64,000 nt of DNA from CALMEC01 sp963765105 (GTDB lineage Bacteria; Actinomycetota; Thermoleophilia; Miltoncostaeales; Miltoncostaeaceae): the NCBI GenBank assembly GCA_963765105.1, contig CAVXUW010000004.1:1-64000 (forward strand). Direction: 5' to 3'. The translations under genes were made by a program, and so were the position numbers. The notes beneath the pieces were generated by a model that did no database searches, had not been told where the DNA came from, and worked only from the letters and a program-made list of their open reading frames with translations. This document shows, one piece after another, positions 54,713 through 63,712 of the stretch. Numbering within the stretch: the stretch's first letter is position 1; the number at the start of each line of letters is the position of its first letter.

Positions 54713-55210
54713 TCACCCGAGCCCGTTGTCGGGTGACGGTGGCCACGTCTCGGGATCGCGGAGCCAGGCGGTGAACACCGCGTCGCATTCCGCTTCGAGG
54801 ACCCCACCGACAACCTCGCACCCGGGCATGCCCCGTTCGGCGATCTCGACGGCCCGGATATCGGGCACCTCATAGCCCATCCGCCGCAGAGTGGGGGTGG
54901 AGGTCCCGTAGACGACCAGGCTGATGCCCGCCCACCCGATGGCCGCCTGACACATCACACACGGCTCTGCGGTGGTGTAGAGAGCGAGCCGTGACCAGTC
55001 AACTCCGGGGTGGGAGCGGAAGCACCGATCGATCGCGTCGGTCTCGCCATGCACCAGCGGATGGTCGGTGGCCGCGTCGTTGGCGCCGTCGCTCAGGACA
55101 TCCTCGGTGTGTCGATCGACGATCACGCTACGAAACAGGGCGGCGGGCGCGGTCAGCGCCAGCGCAACCGCACGCCGCATGTGCTGCTCATAGTTGTCGG
55201 ACGTTGCCAC
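54713..55210 (-). CDS. CMP/dCMP-type nucleoside or base deaminase
   Basis: 165 residues with the zinc deaminase signature: HGETDAIDRCF and TTAEPCVMCQAAIGWAG (H-x-E and PCxxC). The layout is that of guanine deaminase/TadA-like small deaminases; which base is used cannot be told. GTG 55210 chosen (VATSDNYEQHMRRAVALAL); an ATG ten codons later is possible. Lies just outside the tRNA-fragment boundary. Confidence 0.82.
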   Translation of the reverse strand: MATSDNYEQHMRRAVALALTAPAALFRSVIVDRHTEDVLSDGANDAATDHPLVHGETDAIDRCFRSHPGVDWSRLALYTTAEPCVMCQAAIGWAGISLVVYGTSTPTLRRMGYEVPDIRAVEIAERGMPGCEVVGGVLEAECDAVFTAWLRDPETWPPSPDNGLG

Positions 55211-55622
55211 ACGTTCATTGTCACACGTGGCAGGCAGCGATTTCGGTGCGTGGCTGTGCAGGTGTGGATGGCGCCCGAGTGGACTCGCCTCTGGGGCGCC
55301 GAGCCCGGTGACCCGCTCATTGCCCGACACGAATGCTGCCGACACTTCACATGAGCTGCCGACAACCGCGAAGGTGGATGGTTTCCGCGTCGAGGACGAT
55401 CCGTCGAAAACACGCTTGGTGCCGGGTCGAGTGTTTGGCCACCTCCAGATTCCTTCGTCTGAATGCGATCCCGGCCTGGATCGGGCGGCAGGAAGTTCGT
55501 TCCCGCGTCGACGGGCACGGACGAGGTATTGGACGGGGGTTACGACGCAGCGCCGTCCCCCTGATGCCCAACCGTCGGAGGAGCGTTGACTGCGGCATCA
55601 CCCTCAACAGCGCGCTGAACGA
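55211..55622. other. 412-base stretch without a supported gene
   Basis: Open frames occur on both strands but none shows a family motif, a good ribosome site or a plausible amino-acid mix. I see no RNA gene or repeat. Confidence 0.5.
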
Positions 55623-56186
55623 CTACTCGCGAAGCCAGGCGACCGCGTCGGCGAAGGTGATGGCGAGCACCGCGTCGTCCCCTGGCCATCCATCGTCACT
55701 CTCGGTCAGGTAAGCCTCGAGGCGCGTGCCGTGCAGGTCTGCGTCGAAGGGCGGCGCGAGCGGCTCGCCGGTCGCGGTGAATCGAAACGGGCCCAGGTCT
55801 CCGGCGCGCACCCAGCTCCACCATCGGGTCCACAGCGCCCCGGTGGAGTGAAGTGCCCAGCGGGGGTCATCGGCGACCGAGCTGATGTCGAGCAGGTGCG
55901 CCGTGTCGTCGCCGCGCCGGATCAGGACGATCAGGCCGTGTTCGTGGTTCGCGACGACCGGCGGCTGGTCGTGCTGGACGTCGACCGCGACGCAGGACCC
56001 GGTGTCGACGATGCGCTGGGCTTCGCGGGCGCTGGCACGCCCGTCCGTCCCGACCCCGCGAAACATGCCGCGGCGAGAGCCAGCCGCGACAGTGTCATTC
56101 AGAAGCGCCGCGACGTCATCGGGTATCGGGACCGGCGTTTCGGTGATCACATCTGCCCCCTCGGGAATAGTCTGCATCAGCCACAT
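55623..56186 (-). CDS. Protein of unknown function
   Basis: 187 residues from ATG 56186 (another ATG at 56177). Acidic, Trp-rich (TRWWSWVRAGDLGPFRF), no signal peptide, with a VIVLIRRGDDTAHLLDIS-like sheet region and a C-terminal ITFADAVAWLRE. It looks like a normal coding sequence in composition, resembling small immunity-type or SMI1-like proteins in size only; I do not assign a family. The longer open frame to 56591 looks non-coding (Arg/Pro-rich). Confidence 0.5.
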   Translation of the reverse strand: MWLMQTIPEGADVITETPVPIPDDVAALLNDTVAAGSRRGMFRGVGTDGRASAREAQRIVDTGSCVAVDVQHDQPPVVANHEHGLIVLIRRGDDTAHLLDISSVADDPRWALHSTGALWTRWWSWVRAGDLGPFRFTATGEPLAPPFDADLHGTRLEAYLTESDDGWPGDDAVLAITFADAVAWLRE

Positions 56187-56734
56187 GTGTCGGGCGACCG
56201 GCTTCCCCGATGGGCCGTGCTGGGCACACGGTACCGATCGGGACGGGAGACCCGATGCGCGTCGCTCAACGAGATCAAATGCACGCTCGGTCCGTGAGCG
56301 GGATGAGACTGTCCCGACGCTGTTCGCATTGGCCGCGTCCTCGTCGCGGGTGTGCGCCGGGAGCGCGTTGGCGTGGCCGTGACCAGTCCGTGCTCCTGCT
56401 TGAGCACTCCACACTCCCTGCGCGTATCGCGTTGTGCGACGCCCACGGAACCAGGGACCGGCCCGTTGGTTCAGGTCATCGTCACGGATGGGCGGGCGAT
56501 CCGCTATCGAGACCAGGGGGCCAAAGCCGACGAAGTGATCACCAGGGCGAGAGGCAATGACAGGGCGTTCGCGACTCCACTCGTCTTCCACAAGGGGCCT
56601 TCGAGCGGACGGCCGACGTTGCTCACGTTTCCGACCATGAGATCGAGGCTCTGGAGCAACGTCCGCGAGCCCCGATCACGGTGGACGACCTCCGGTCTGG
56701 GGCTCGCGGTCGAGAACGTGCGGCAGTCTTAGCG
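56187..56734. other. 548-base stretch without a supported gene
   Basis: Several short open frames, none with recognisable motifs. Composition is lower in GC than the neighbours in places (about 56250-56650), fitting old transferred or decayed DNA. No tRNA or repeat found. Confidence 0.45.
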
Positions 56735-57796
56735 TTACGGATAGCGGCGGGCCTCGAGGACGATGTTAAGTGGCGTCTCGTGGGCGACACGGACGGAGCC
56801 GAAGCCGGCCTCTTTGAGGACGGCGGTGAGTCGTGCGGGGCCGGCCTGGGCCCCCAGCGCGAGCCCGACATCTTCGGAGCGTGAGTGCGTAAGGCACAGC
56901 GTCGCAGAGCCCCCGTAGTAGAGGCGTCCGACGATCCCGATGTTGTCGTTGACGCTGTCGCCCGCGTACGGCTCAACGACCATGAGCGTGCCGTCGTCGG
57001 CGAGCGCGGAGAGTGCGTGTCGTGCCGCTCCGACCGGGTCGCCGAGGTCGTGCAGCGTGTCGAAGAAGCCGATTAGGTCGTAGGTGCCCGGATAGGAACC
57101 AGCGTCGCCGGCGGTGAACTCGACGCGATCGGCAACCCCGGCCGCCCCGGCCTCGCGACGGGCGGTTTCCAGTGAGCCCTCGTGCGTGTCGAATCCGACG
57201 AACCGTGACCGCCCGAAGGCTGAGGCCATCAGCACGACTGAGTGGCCGTGACCGCACCCGATGTCGGCGACACGGACGCCGCGCTCGAGCTTCTCGACGA
57301 CACCGTCCAGGGCAGGGAGCCATTCGGGTACCAGCGACGCCCGGTAGGCGTTTCGGTAGATGCCCGCGATCCCGTGGTAAAGGCGGGCGTCATGCTCGCC
57401 CCACGGAATGCCGTCGCCGGTGCGAAACGCCTCGAGTGTCCGCTCCTGGTCGGCCCACATGGCGGCCGGAATCTCGAACGCGCCCGACAGGAACAAGGGG
57501 CTGTCCTCGTCGACGAGTACGGGCTCGTGCTCGACTGGCAGCTCGTACGTCTGCGACTCGTCGTGGTAGGCGAGGTACCCGGCGACCACCTGCGAGTTCA
57601 GCCACTCGCGAGCGTAGCGCTCCTCGCACCCCGTTCGCGACGCCAGCTCGATCGAGCTCATCGGACCCTGCCCGGCCAGTGCTCGGTACAGCCCGAGTCG
57701 GTAGCCGGTGCTGATCATGACCCCGCCGTAGCTTGCGGCCAGATCCGCCATCGCCTGACCGACAAATGCCTCTGTGGATCGTTCTGTAACAGCCAT
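56735..57796 (-). CDS. SAM-dependent methyltransferase with N-terminal winged helix
   Basis: 353 residues. The N-terminal winged helix (GYRLGLYRALAGQGPMSSIE, ASRTGCEERYAREWLN) is typical of O-methyltransferase-like proteins related to Rv2258c. The SAM loop is VADIGCGHGHSVVLMASAFG, then FVGFDTHEGSLETARREAG and YDLIGFFDTLHDLGDPVGA. Substrate unknown. Divergent from a GlxA/AraC regulator with a 96-base gap, echoing the methyltransferase-regulator pair at 48-51 kb. Confidence 0.87.
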   Translation of the reverse strand: MAVTERSTEAFVGQAMADLAASYGGVMISTGYRLGLYRALAGQGPMSSIELASRTGCEERYAREWLNSQVVAGYLAYHDESQTYELPVEHEPVLVDEDSPLFLSGAFEIPAAMWADQERTLEAFRTGDGIPWGEHDARLYHGIAGIYRNAYRASLVPEWLPALDGVVEKLERGVRVADIGCGHGHSVVLMASAFGRSRFVGFDTHEGSLETARREAGAAGVADRVEFTAGDAGSYPGTYDLIGFFDTLHDLGDPVGAARHALSALADDGTLMVVEPYAGDSVNDNIGIVGRLYYGGSATLCLTHSRSEDVGLALGAQAGPARLTAVLKEAGFGSVRVAHETPLNIVLEARRYP

Positions 57797-57892
57797 TGTG
57801 AGCTCCTGTGTCTCGGTGTTGTGTGGATGCGATCAGCGTCGTGGTTGCGCCCACCGGGCGGAAGGGTGAGACTGTCCACAACAGGTCCGAAC

Positions 57893-59188
57893 ATGCCATC
57901 AACGACGAAAAACACCGGTGACGATGCCCTGCGGGTTTCGCTGCTGGTGTTCCCGGACGCGGCGCTCGGCACGCTCACCGGGATGTTCGACACGCTCTCG
58001 AGCTTTGGATTCTTGTCAGCGTTCGACGACGCGGTACCCGCGAAGTCACCGTTCACCGTTGAGCTGGTCGGAGCCGAGCGTGGGTCTGTTTCGACCGCCA
58101 GCGGCATCGCGCTTCCCGTACACCGGTCGATCACCGATCGCGAACGAACCGACATCGCGATCGTGCCGTCGCTCGTTGTCGCCGGCACGGGTTGGGTCGC
58201 TGGCCGCTACCCAGAGCACGTCGCCTGGCTACGCGATGTGCACCGTGCGGGCGGAATGGTGTGCTCCGCCTGCTCGGGGGCGTTGCTCATCGCCGAAACA
58301 GGGTTGCTCGACGGTCGTGACGTGACGATCCACCCGGCCTACGCCGACACCTTCCGGACCAACTTCCCCGACGTCACGCTCAAGCTTGACGAGGTTCTCG
58401 TGGCGAGCGGCGACCGCCAGGAGCTGGTCATGTCCGGTGCATCCGCATCGTGGCACGACCTGGTCCTGTACCTCGTTGCACGTCATGCCGGCCCGACCGC
58501 CGCGCAGGCCGTCGCCAAGTTCCTACTCCTGCAATGGCACACCGACGGCCAGGGTCCCTACGTGCCGTTCGACCCACCGATCGATCACGGCGACGGGACC
58601 GTAGCCGACGCGCAGGAGTGGCTGCGCACCCACTATGCCGTCGCGACACCCGTGGCCGAGATGGTAAGGCGCTCCGGTCTGCCGGAGCGCACGTTCAAGC
58701 GCCGCTTCGCGGCGGCCACCGGGCACTCACCGATCGCCTACGTCCAACATGTGCGCGTCCAGGAAGCCAAGCGGCGATTGGAACGCACCCCCGACCCGGT
58801 CGACGCGATCAGCTACGCCGTTGGCTATGAAGACCCGGCGTCGTTTCGTCGCTTGTTCAAGCGCGTCACTGGTGTGACCCCGGGCGTCTACCGACGCAAG
58901 CTGCAGATCCCGGCATTGCACGCCCGACTCCACGCTGAAAGACCGGTTCCCGAGCAATCGATCATCGCGGTCACCGCGTCGTTCGGATCACCTTTCACGC
59001 GGCACCTGCCGAGGGGTGTGCGACATCGTGGTGAACCTCGACCACGGAACGGGTCAGTTCCTTCAGGAGCGGATCGGGTCAACCGACCACCTGACCGGAG
59101 TTCGCGGGGTCGACCCGGGGCGACCGCACACCCCGCCCGCTCGTCGTTATTCACGAGCGACGGCGCTGGACTATCCTCCGGCACATAA
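57893..59188 (+). CDS. GlxA-type transcriptional regulator (DJ-1/PfpI domain plus AraC HTH)
   Basis: DJ-1/PfpI-like domain (residues ~12-190) with the nucleophile-elbow cysteine in VCSACSGALLIAE, followed by an AraC helix-turn-helix pair (MVRRSGLPERTFKRRFAAAT, ISYAVGYEDPASFRRLFKRV). After the fold ends near residue 335 comes a ~95-residue Arg/Pro-rich tail with no homology, so the true stop may have been lost by a frameshift near 58,930. ATG 57893. In the gap upstream, TGTTGTGTGGA and TCCACAACA form a loose inverted repeat that could be its site. Confidence 0.85.
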   Translation: MPSTTKNTGDDALRVSLLVFPDAALGTLTGMFDTLSSFGFLSAFDDAVPAKSPFTVELVGAERGSVSTASGIALPVHRSITDRERTDIAIVPSLVVAGTGWVAGRYPEHVAWLRDVHRAGGMVCSACSGALLIAETGLLDGRDVTIHPAYADTFRTNFPDVTLKLDEVLVASGDRQELVMSGASASWHDLVLYLVARHAGPTAAQAVAKFLLLQWHTDGQGPYVPFDPPIDHGDGTVADAQEWLRTHYAVATPVAEMVRRSGLPERTFKRRFAAATGHSPIAYVQHVRVQEAKRRLERTPDPVDAISYAVGYEDPASFRRLFKRVTGVTPGVYRRKLQIPALHARLHAERPVPEQSIIAVTASFGSPFTRHLPRGVRHRGEPRPRNGSVPSGADRVNRPPDRSSRGRPGATAHPARSSLFTSDGAGLSSGT

Positions 59189-59482
59189 CACGTCGCGCGC
59201 GCCAAGGAGACATCTCGCCGGATCTCGACCCGGCGGGCATCGAGCGCTTTGAAACCGCGCAGGAGACCGAGAGCACCCAAGGCGCCTTGGTGAACGCGGT
59301 GCAAGACGTTCTGGCAAACGCCGACTCCCGGGAGATGGCCGAGGTCGCGAAGTGGCTCGAGGCGGTGCTCCTTTGCGGTAGGCGACCTCATCGATCCGAC
59401 ACGGCGCAGCCCACCGTGTCCGGTCAGGGAACACCACACCCATTGGCTGGGCCCCACGGCACGTTCTGGCAGAATCGCTGTC
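59189..59482. other. Gap of 294 bases with a possible short remnant frame
   Basis: Between about 59206 and 59370 one plus-strand frame has a protein-like mix (IERFETAQETESTQGALV, MAEVAKWLEAVLLCG) preceded by AAGGAG but no good start codon. It may be a fragment of a lost small gene. Nothing else is seen. Confidence 0.3.
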
Positions 59483-61384
59483 ATGCCGATGCATCCCGCA
59501 GTTCCGTCACGTCAGCGCCCCGCCATGGCTTCGCGCTGCGGCCTCAGGCCGCGTCGTGTGCTCATCGTTCTGGTCTTCGCGCTCGGCCTCCTGGGGTTCG
59601 GCGTGGAGCGGGCGAACGGTGGCACGGCCAGCTCGTGCTCCCAAGCCGCGGTGCAGACCGCGGTGGACCAGGCGGCCAACGGCGAAACCGTCACGGTGCC
59701 CGCAGGCACATGCACGTGGAACGAGCCGGTGCGGCTGTCGAACGACCGTGGCGTCACCCTCGCCTGCGCCACGCCGCGCACCTGCGCGATCACGGCAAAC
59801 GGCACAGCGGTTCTGTTCGACACCCTCGACGGCATCAACGCCCGCCTCTACCGCATCAGCGGGTTCGACTTTCGCAACTCGGCCGACACGTTCGTGATTT
59901 GGATCGCCGGTAACGGAACCGCCTCGCGCGTTCGCGTCGACAACAACACCTTCACGCTCGACTCGCAATCGGTGGCGGTGTTCTTCGGCGCGACCACGAC
60001 GATCGGCAACTACTACGGGGTGATCGACCACAACCGGCTCACCGGCAACGCGAACTCACTCCTCCTGCAGATCATCGGGGGCACCAACCTGTCCCCACCA
60101 CCCTCACAGCTGGGCACCGCCAACAACATGTTCGTAGAGGACAACCTCGTCACGTTTCCCAAGGTCCTCTCAACCGCGCAGACCGGCTGCGCGGACTTCT
60201 GGGGCAACGGCGCAGTTGTCTGGCGGCGCAACACAACCGTCAACTGCCTCGTCGCAAGCCATGGTGTGCCGCATTCGGGGGGGCCGCAGAACTTCGAACT
60301 CTACGAGAACATCCTGCGGGTCGATGCCGGGTCGGTTGGGTCGGGCTTGGAAAGCGGTTACCGGCTGTTCCACCACCAGGGATCCGGAACGTTCGTCGGG
60401 TTCAACAACACCTTCACGTCGTTCATTGGGCAGACCAGCTCCGCGATGGAGTACACGCATTACCGGTCGGCAACCGCTGCCGACGCCGGGTACCCAGCCG
60501 ATCTCGGGCGATGTGACGGCACCAGCGCGCGCGACGGCAACCGCGCACCGGCGAACGTGAACTTCGGCTACCCCTGCTGGCGCCAACCCGGCCGTGACTT
60601 CCAGGGCAACCTCATCCCGATGTACGCCTGGAGCAACCGCTGGTCGGCGAACGGCGCGCAGGTCCCGCTCACGATCGCCGACCCGTGGGGCGCGTCGAAC
60701 CCCAGCGTCTTCGACCACATCAAACCGGAGCGTGATTACTACAACGCGGTGTCGAATGTCGCGCAAAGCGCACCGTCGACGCCGTTTACCGGCGCCACGG
60801 GCATGGGTTTCGGCACCCTCGCGAACCGCCCCACGACCTGCACCACCGGCGCGGAGTCGGGGGGCGGGGTCGGGTACTTCGCCACCGACCAGGGGCCTAA
60901 CGGCATCCTCTATCGCTGCTCGGCCACCAACACCTGGGCCGCCCACTACGCCCCGTACGCGTACCCGCACCCATTGGTGAGCGGCAACCCCGCGCCACCG
61001 CCCATCGCCCCGGGACAGCCGGGCACAGGCGCACGCTGCGCCGGCCGCCCCGCCACCATCATCGGCACCGGTGGTCGCGACCGACTGGTGGGCACCCCGC
61101 GGCGCGATGTGATCGTCGCGTACGGCGGCAACGACGTCATCTTGGGACGCGGCGGCAATGACCTCATCTGCGCCGGCGCAGGAAACGATACCGTCGACGC
61201 CGGCTCCGGCGCCGACCGCGTCCTGGGCGGCACCGGCAACGACACCCTCCGCGGCAACACCGGAAGGGACCGCATCGAGGGGCTCGCCGGCGCCGACAAC
61301 CTCATCGGCGGCCCCGCCCGCGACGTGTGTATCGGCGGCGCCGGCCGGGACCGCTCAACCACGTGCGAAGCGCGCCTGCCGTAA
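59483..61384 (+). CDS. Secreted right-handed beta-helix protein with C-terminal RTX calcium-binding repeats
   Basis: 633 residues. Signal peptide (VLIVLVFALGLLGFGVERANG), a pectate-lyase-like beta-helix start (VQTAVDQAANGETVTVPAGT, then repeated short strands such as RVRVDNNTF and VIDHNRLTG), a middle domain with paired cysteines, and at ~515-620 about eight nonapeptide repeats of the GGNDxxxG type (YGGNDVILGRGGNDLICAGA, GGTGNDTLRGNTGRDRIEGL). RTX repeats fold on Ca2+ outside the cell. ATG 59483 or a later one at residue 15. Carbohydrate target unknown. Confidence 0.87.
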   Translation: MPMHPAVPSRQRPAMASRCGLRPRRVLIVLVFALGLLGFGVERANGGTASSCSQAAVQTAVDQAANGETVTVPAGTCTWNEPVRLSNDRGVTLACATPRTCAITANGTAVLFDTLDGINARLYRISGFDFRNSADTFVIWIAGNGTASRVRVDNNTFTLDSQSVAVFFGATTTIGNYYGVIDHNRLTGNANSLLLQIIGGTNLSPPPSQLGTANNMFVEDNLVTFPKVLSTAQTGCADFWGNGAVVWRRNTTVNCLVASHGVPHSGGPQNFELYENILRVDAGSVGSGLESGYRLFHHQGSGTFVGFNNTFTSFIGQTSSAMEYTHYRSATAADAGYPADLGRCDGTSARDGNRAPANVNFGYPCWRQPGRDFQGNLIPMYAWSNRWSANGAQVPLTIADPWGASNPSVFDHIKPERDYYNAVSNVAQSAPSTPFTGATGMGFGTLANRPTTCTTGAESGGGVGYFATDQGPNGILYRCSATNTWAAHYAPYAYPHPLVSGNPAPPPIAPGQPGTGARCAGRPATIIGTGGRDRLVGTPRRDVIVAYGGNDVILGRGGNDLICAGAGNDTVDAGSGADRVLGGTGNDTLRGNTGRDRIEGLAGADNLIGGPARDVCIGGAGRDRSTTCEARLP

Positions 61385-61699
61385 CCGGGCCGGGTCCGAT
61401 GCAAAAGAAGTGCCGTGGCACTTTTGGCGAGGCCGACCCAACGTTTCAGCCGACGCACTCACAACCTCACTCGTTGTTTAGGGTCTGACACCACGAGGTG
61501 ACCGGGCAACTCGTCGTCATCGACACGAGACGCAAGGCACAATCCTCAGTCGGGATCTACCCATGAGCAATCAGCAGCGAGCAGACGTGCTCCAGAGCCT
61601 CGAGGGCGCGGCCCTGACGGAACCTGCCGCGGGTTCGGTGCAACGCGTGCGGCGAGAACAACGCCAGGGGTCTCTACGTTCACCCCATGGTTTCGGACA
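61385..61699. other. Gap of 315 bases with no supported gene
   Basis: An open frame from 61563 (72 codons, runs into the palindrome region) has no ribosome site and no family match. I see no terminator with a T-run after the RTX gene. Confidence 0.4.
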
Positions 61700-61987
61700 T
61701 CAGGGAGTGAACGCGTGTGAGCTAACGCAGGACATTGCGACCAGCATCGAGGCGCGATCCAGCTGTGTCCCCCAATGGTGACAGGGACTTATTGGGACAT
61801 GGAGCGGGGCGTGTCCCATTAAGTCCCTGTCACCGTTGGGGGACATGGCGACCCGGGCAGAGGGTGCCGGGTCAACGCGCTGGGGTGGGTAGCTCGCGTC
61901 CACTCTGTAGGCCTGCGCAGCGGACGGGGCGAGCGCGGCCAGGCTAGCCGCAACGACGGCGGCGGTTCGACGGTGGGATACGTTCAT
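61700..61987 (-). CDS. Small secreted protein, copy 2 of the duplicated cassette (tail replaced)
   Basis: 95 residues from ATG 61987. The first ~47 (MNVSHRRTAAVVAASLAAL to PAPSARVA) are those of copy 1 at 51384 with one change; after that the reading runs into a REP-like inverted repeat and an unrelated tail. The same AGGAGG ribosome site is kept. The tail (SPNGDRDLMGHAPLHVPI) comes from the palindrome, so it is probably not functional sequence. Confidence 0.5.
   Translation of the reverse strand: MNVSHRRTAAVVAASLAALAPSAAQAYRVDASYPPQRVDPAPSARVAMSPNGDRDLMGHAPLHVPISPCHHWGTQLDRASMLVAMSCVSSHAFTP
61766..61845. repeat. 34-bp inverted repeat (REPIN-like element)
   Basis: Left arm 61766-61799 and right arm 61812-61845 (core GGTGACAGGGACTTAATGGG) pair with two mismatches around a 12-base loop. 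The right arm ends exactly where the duplicated cassette (61846) begins. Similar GGTGACAGGGACTT palindromes are known as REP-type elements in several phyla; here it cuts the small secreted gene. Confidence 0.75.
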
Positions 61988-62176
61988 GGAACAACCTCCT
62001 GAGTGCTCTCTCCACCCACGATGGGCGACTGCAATCAGGATGCCGCGGCCAACCGGTCCGATCCATACGAACATCCGTCGGATCTTTCGTCCACGACGGT
62101 TTCCAACGACGACGCCGCGGCCCAAGGTGGTCTCATGCACGCGAGCGACAAGCCCGTCATCACAGCCGACACACCC
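61846..62176. repeat. 331-bp duplicated cassette, copy 2
   Basis: Pairs with 51243-51572 (seven substitutions, one extra A near 62070). Flanked at one side by the 34-bp inverted repeat. The following 183 bases to 62359 have no gene but must hold the promoter of the CsgG-like paralogue. Confidence 0.9.
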
Positions 62177-62359
62177 GCTTCCGCGCTCCTGACGAGACGC
62201 CTCCGCTCTGCCTGGCGGTGGAACCGGTCAGGTTTCTCTCCGAGGAGTTGCGAGGACCATCCTCCTCGTCTCCGCCTCGACGACGCGCACACGTGCGGGC
62301 TTGACCGGTCTGGGTGAGCAGCGTTAGGCTCGCGTTTCGGGCGTCACGGGGGAGGTTGT

Positions 62360-63712
62360 ATGCGCGGCGCGGCACGGCGAACGGCAAGGTTCGGGCTCCT
62401 CGTTGCGGTCACGTTTGCAGCGGCGCTGCCCGCCGACGGGGCGGGCTCCGTCATCTCCGGTCGGCTGACCGGAACGTCGATTCCACCAAAAGGAGCGGGT
62501 GAGGCCACCGTTCGTGCCGTCGACACTCAAACCGGTCGGAACGCGGCGTCCGTCGCCACCGACGCGCGCGGTCGCTACCGAATGACCGTGCCGAAGGGCG
62601 TCTACGCGCTGCTCCCGACGGTCGTCGCGCCAGGCCGCCCGCTTGTGCGTCCCGCGCCGACTCGGGTCCGGATCAAGCGCGGTCAGCGCAAGGCAGTCGC
62701 CATCCCAGCCGGACGAAAGCGCGTCGCGGCAGCCGCCGTCAACCCGATCGTGGGAATCCGGGACGGGGCGTTCAGCGGCGGGACCGGCGACTTCGCAGTG
62801 CTCAACCGCGGCATGGGCGACATGCTCATCACGGACATCGTCAACGCCAATACCGGAGCCGGGTGCACGATCACGGTCGTCGAGGTCAGCGCGCGGTTCG
62901 AAGCGGCCTATCAGCGCGAGCTCCAGCTGGCGCGAAGCGGGAGGATCGACCCCACAACCGCGATACGACCCGGCCTGCGGCTTCGACCCACGAGGGGCAT
63001 TCGTGGGCGCATCTCGGTCACCGGCGACCGGATGACGATCAGCGCCGAGATCTACCGGTGGAGCAACAACCGGACACTCAAACGCACGAGCGTCGAGGGG
63101 CCCGCCAACAGCGTGTTCGATCTCGAGCTCGCCCTGGCCCAGAAGCTGGTTGACCTCCTGTGCGAGCGGCCACCACCGATCACCGGGCAGTTCAGCGGTT
63201 CCGTCGACTACTCGAAGCTCCCCGTCGCGCCGGTGAACCTCCGCATCAGCTGGGAAGGGACCGTCGAGCTCGTCCCGCAGACCACCATCGGCGGCGTGCC
63301 GGTCCCGCCGATTGCAGGACTCCCCGTCACCTACAGGGTTCGGAGCGGCACGCTCACGGGCCGGCTCAGCGGATCGACCGGCGACTGCACGATCACTGGC
63401 CAGGGGTCCTTCAATGCACCCGGTCTGAACGGCGGGCCCGACGTGCTGGCGCTTTCGATCACAGAGGGCGATCCCGACACGTACCACCTGTTCATGAGCG
63501 CCGGCAGCGCCGCACTCGACACCGTGCTGTCGAACTGCAACCCACCGGAGTCGAACGGAACGCGGGGGAAGTGGCCGCTCCTCGCCGTCGCGCTCATGGA
63601 CTTCACGAAGGAGCACCAGGTAGTGGCGGAGGGCGTATTCGTCGGGAGCGGGACGCAGCCGGCGTCGGGAGCCGACGGGGAATACACCTGGAGCTGGAGC
63701 TTTCGACAGTGA
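62360..63712 (+). CDS. Secreted protein with carboxypeptidase-regulatory-like and CsgG/FlgO-like domains, paralogue 2
   Basis: 450 residues with the same plan as the protein at 52174: signal peptide (FGLLVAVTFAAALPADGAG), beta domain with DARGRYRMTVPKGVYALLPT, basic hinge RVRIKRGQRKAVAIPAGRKR, the shared GGTGDFAVLNRGMGDMLITD, the CsgG/FlgO-like part (ITVVEVSARFEAAYQRELQL, SGRIDPTTAIRPG, FDLELALAQKLVDLLC) and a C-terminal beta domain. The VERS-type motif is VEVS here. ATG 62360 follows GGGAGG at a good distance. Function unknown. Confidence 0.72.
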   Translation: MRGAARRTARFGLLVAVTFAAALPADGAGSVISGRLTGTSIPPKGAGEATVRAVDTQTGRNAASVATDARGRYRMTVPKGVYALLPTVVAPGRPLVRPAPTRVRIKRGQRKAVAIPAGRKRVAAAAVNPIVGIRDGAFSGGTGDFAVLNRGMGDMLITDIVNANTGAGCTITVVEVSARFEAAYQRELQLARSGRIDPTTAIRPGLRLRPTRGIRGRISVTGDRMTISAEIYRWSNNRTLKRTSVEGPANSVFDLELALAQKLVDLLCERPPPITGQFSGSVDYSKLPVAPVNLRISWEGTVELVPQTTIGGVPVPPIAGLPVTYRVRSGTLTGRLSGSTGDCTITGQGSFNAPGLNGGPDVLALSITEGDPDTYHLFMSAGSAALDTVLSNCNPPESNGTRGKWPLLAVALMDFTKEHQVVAEGVFVGSGTQPASGADGEYTWSWSFRQ

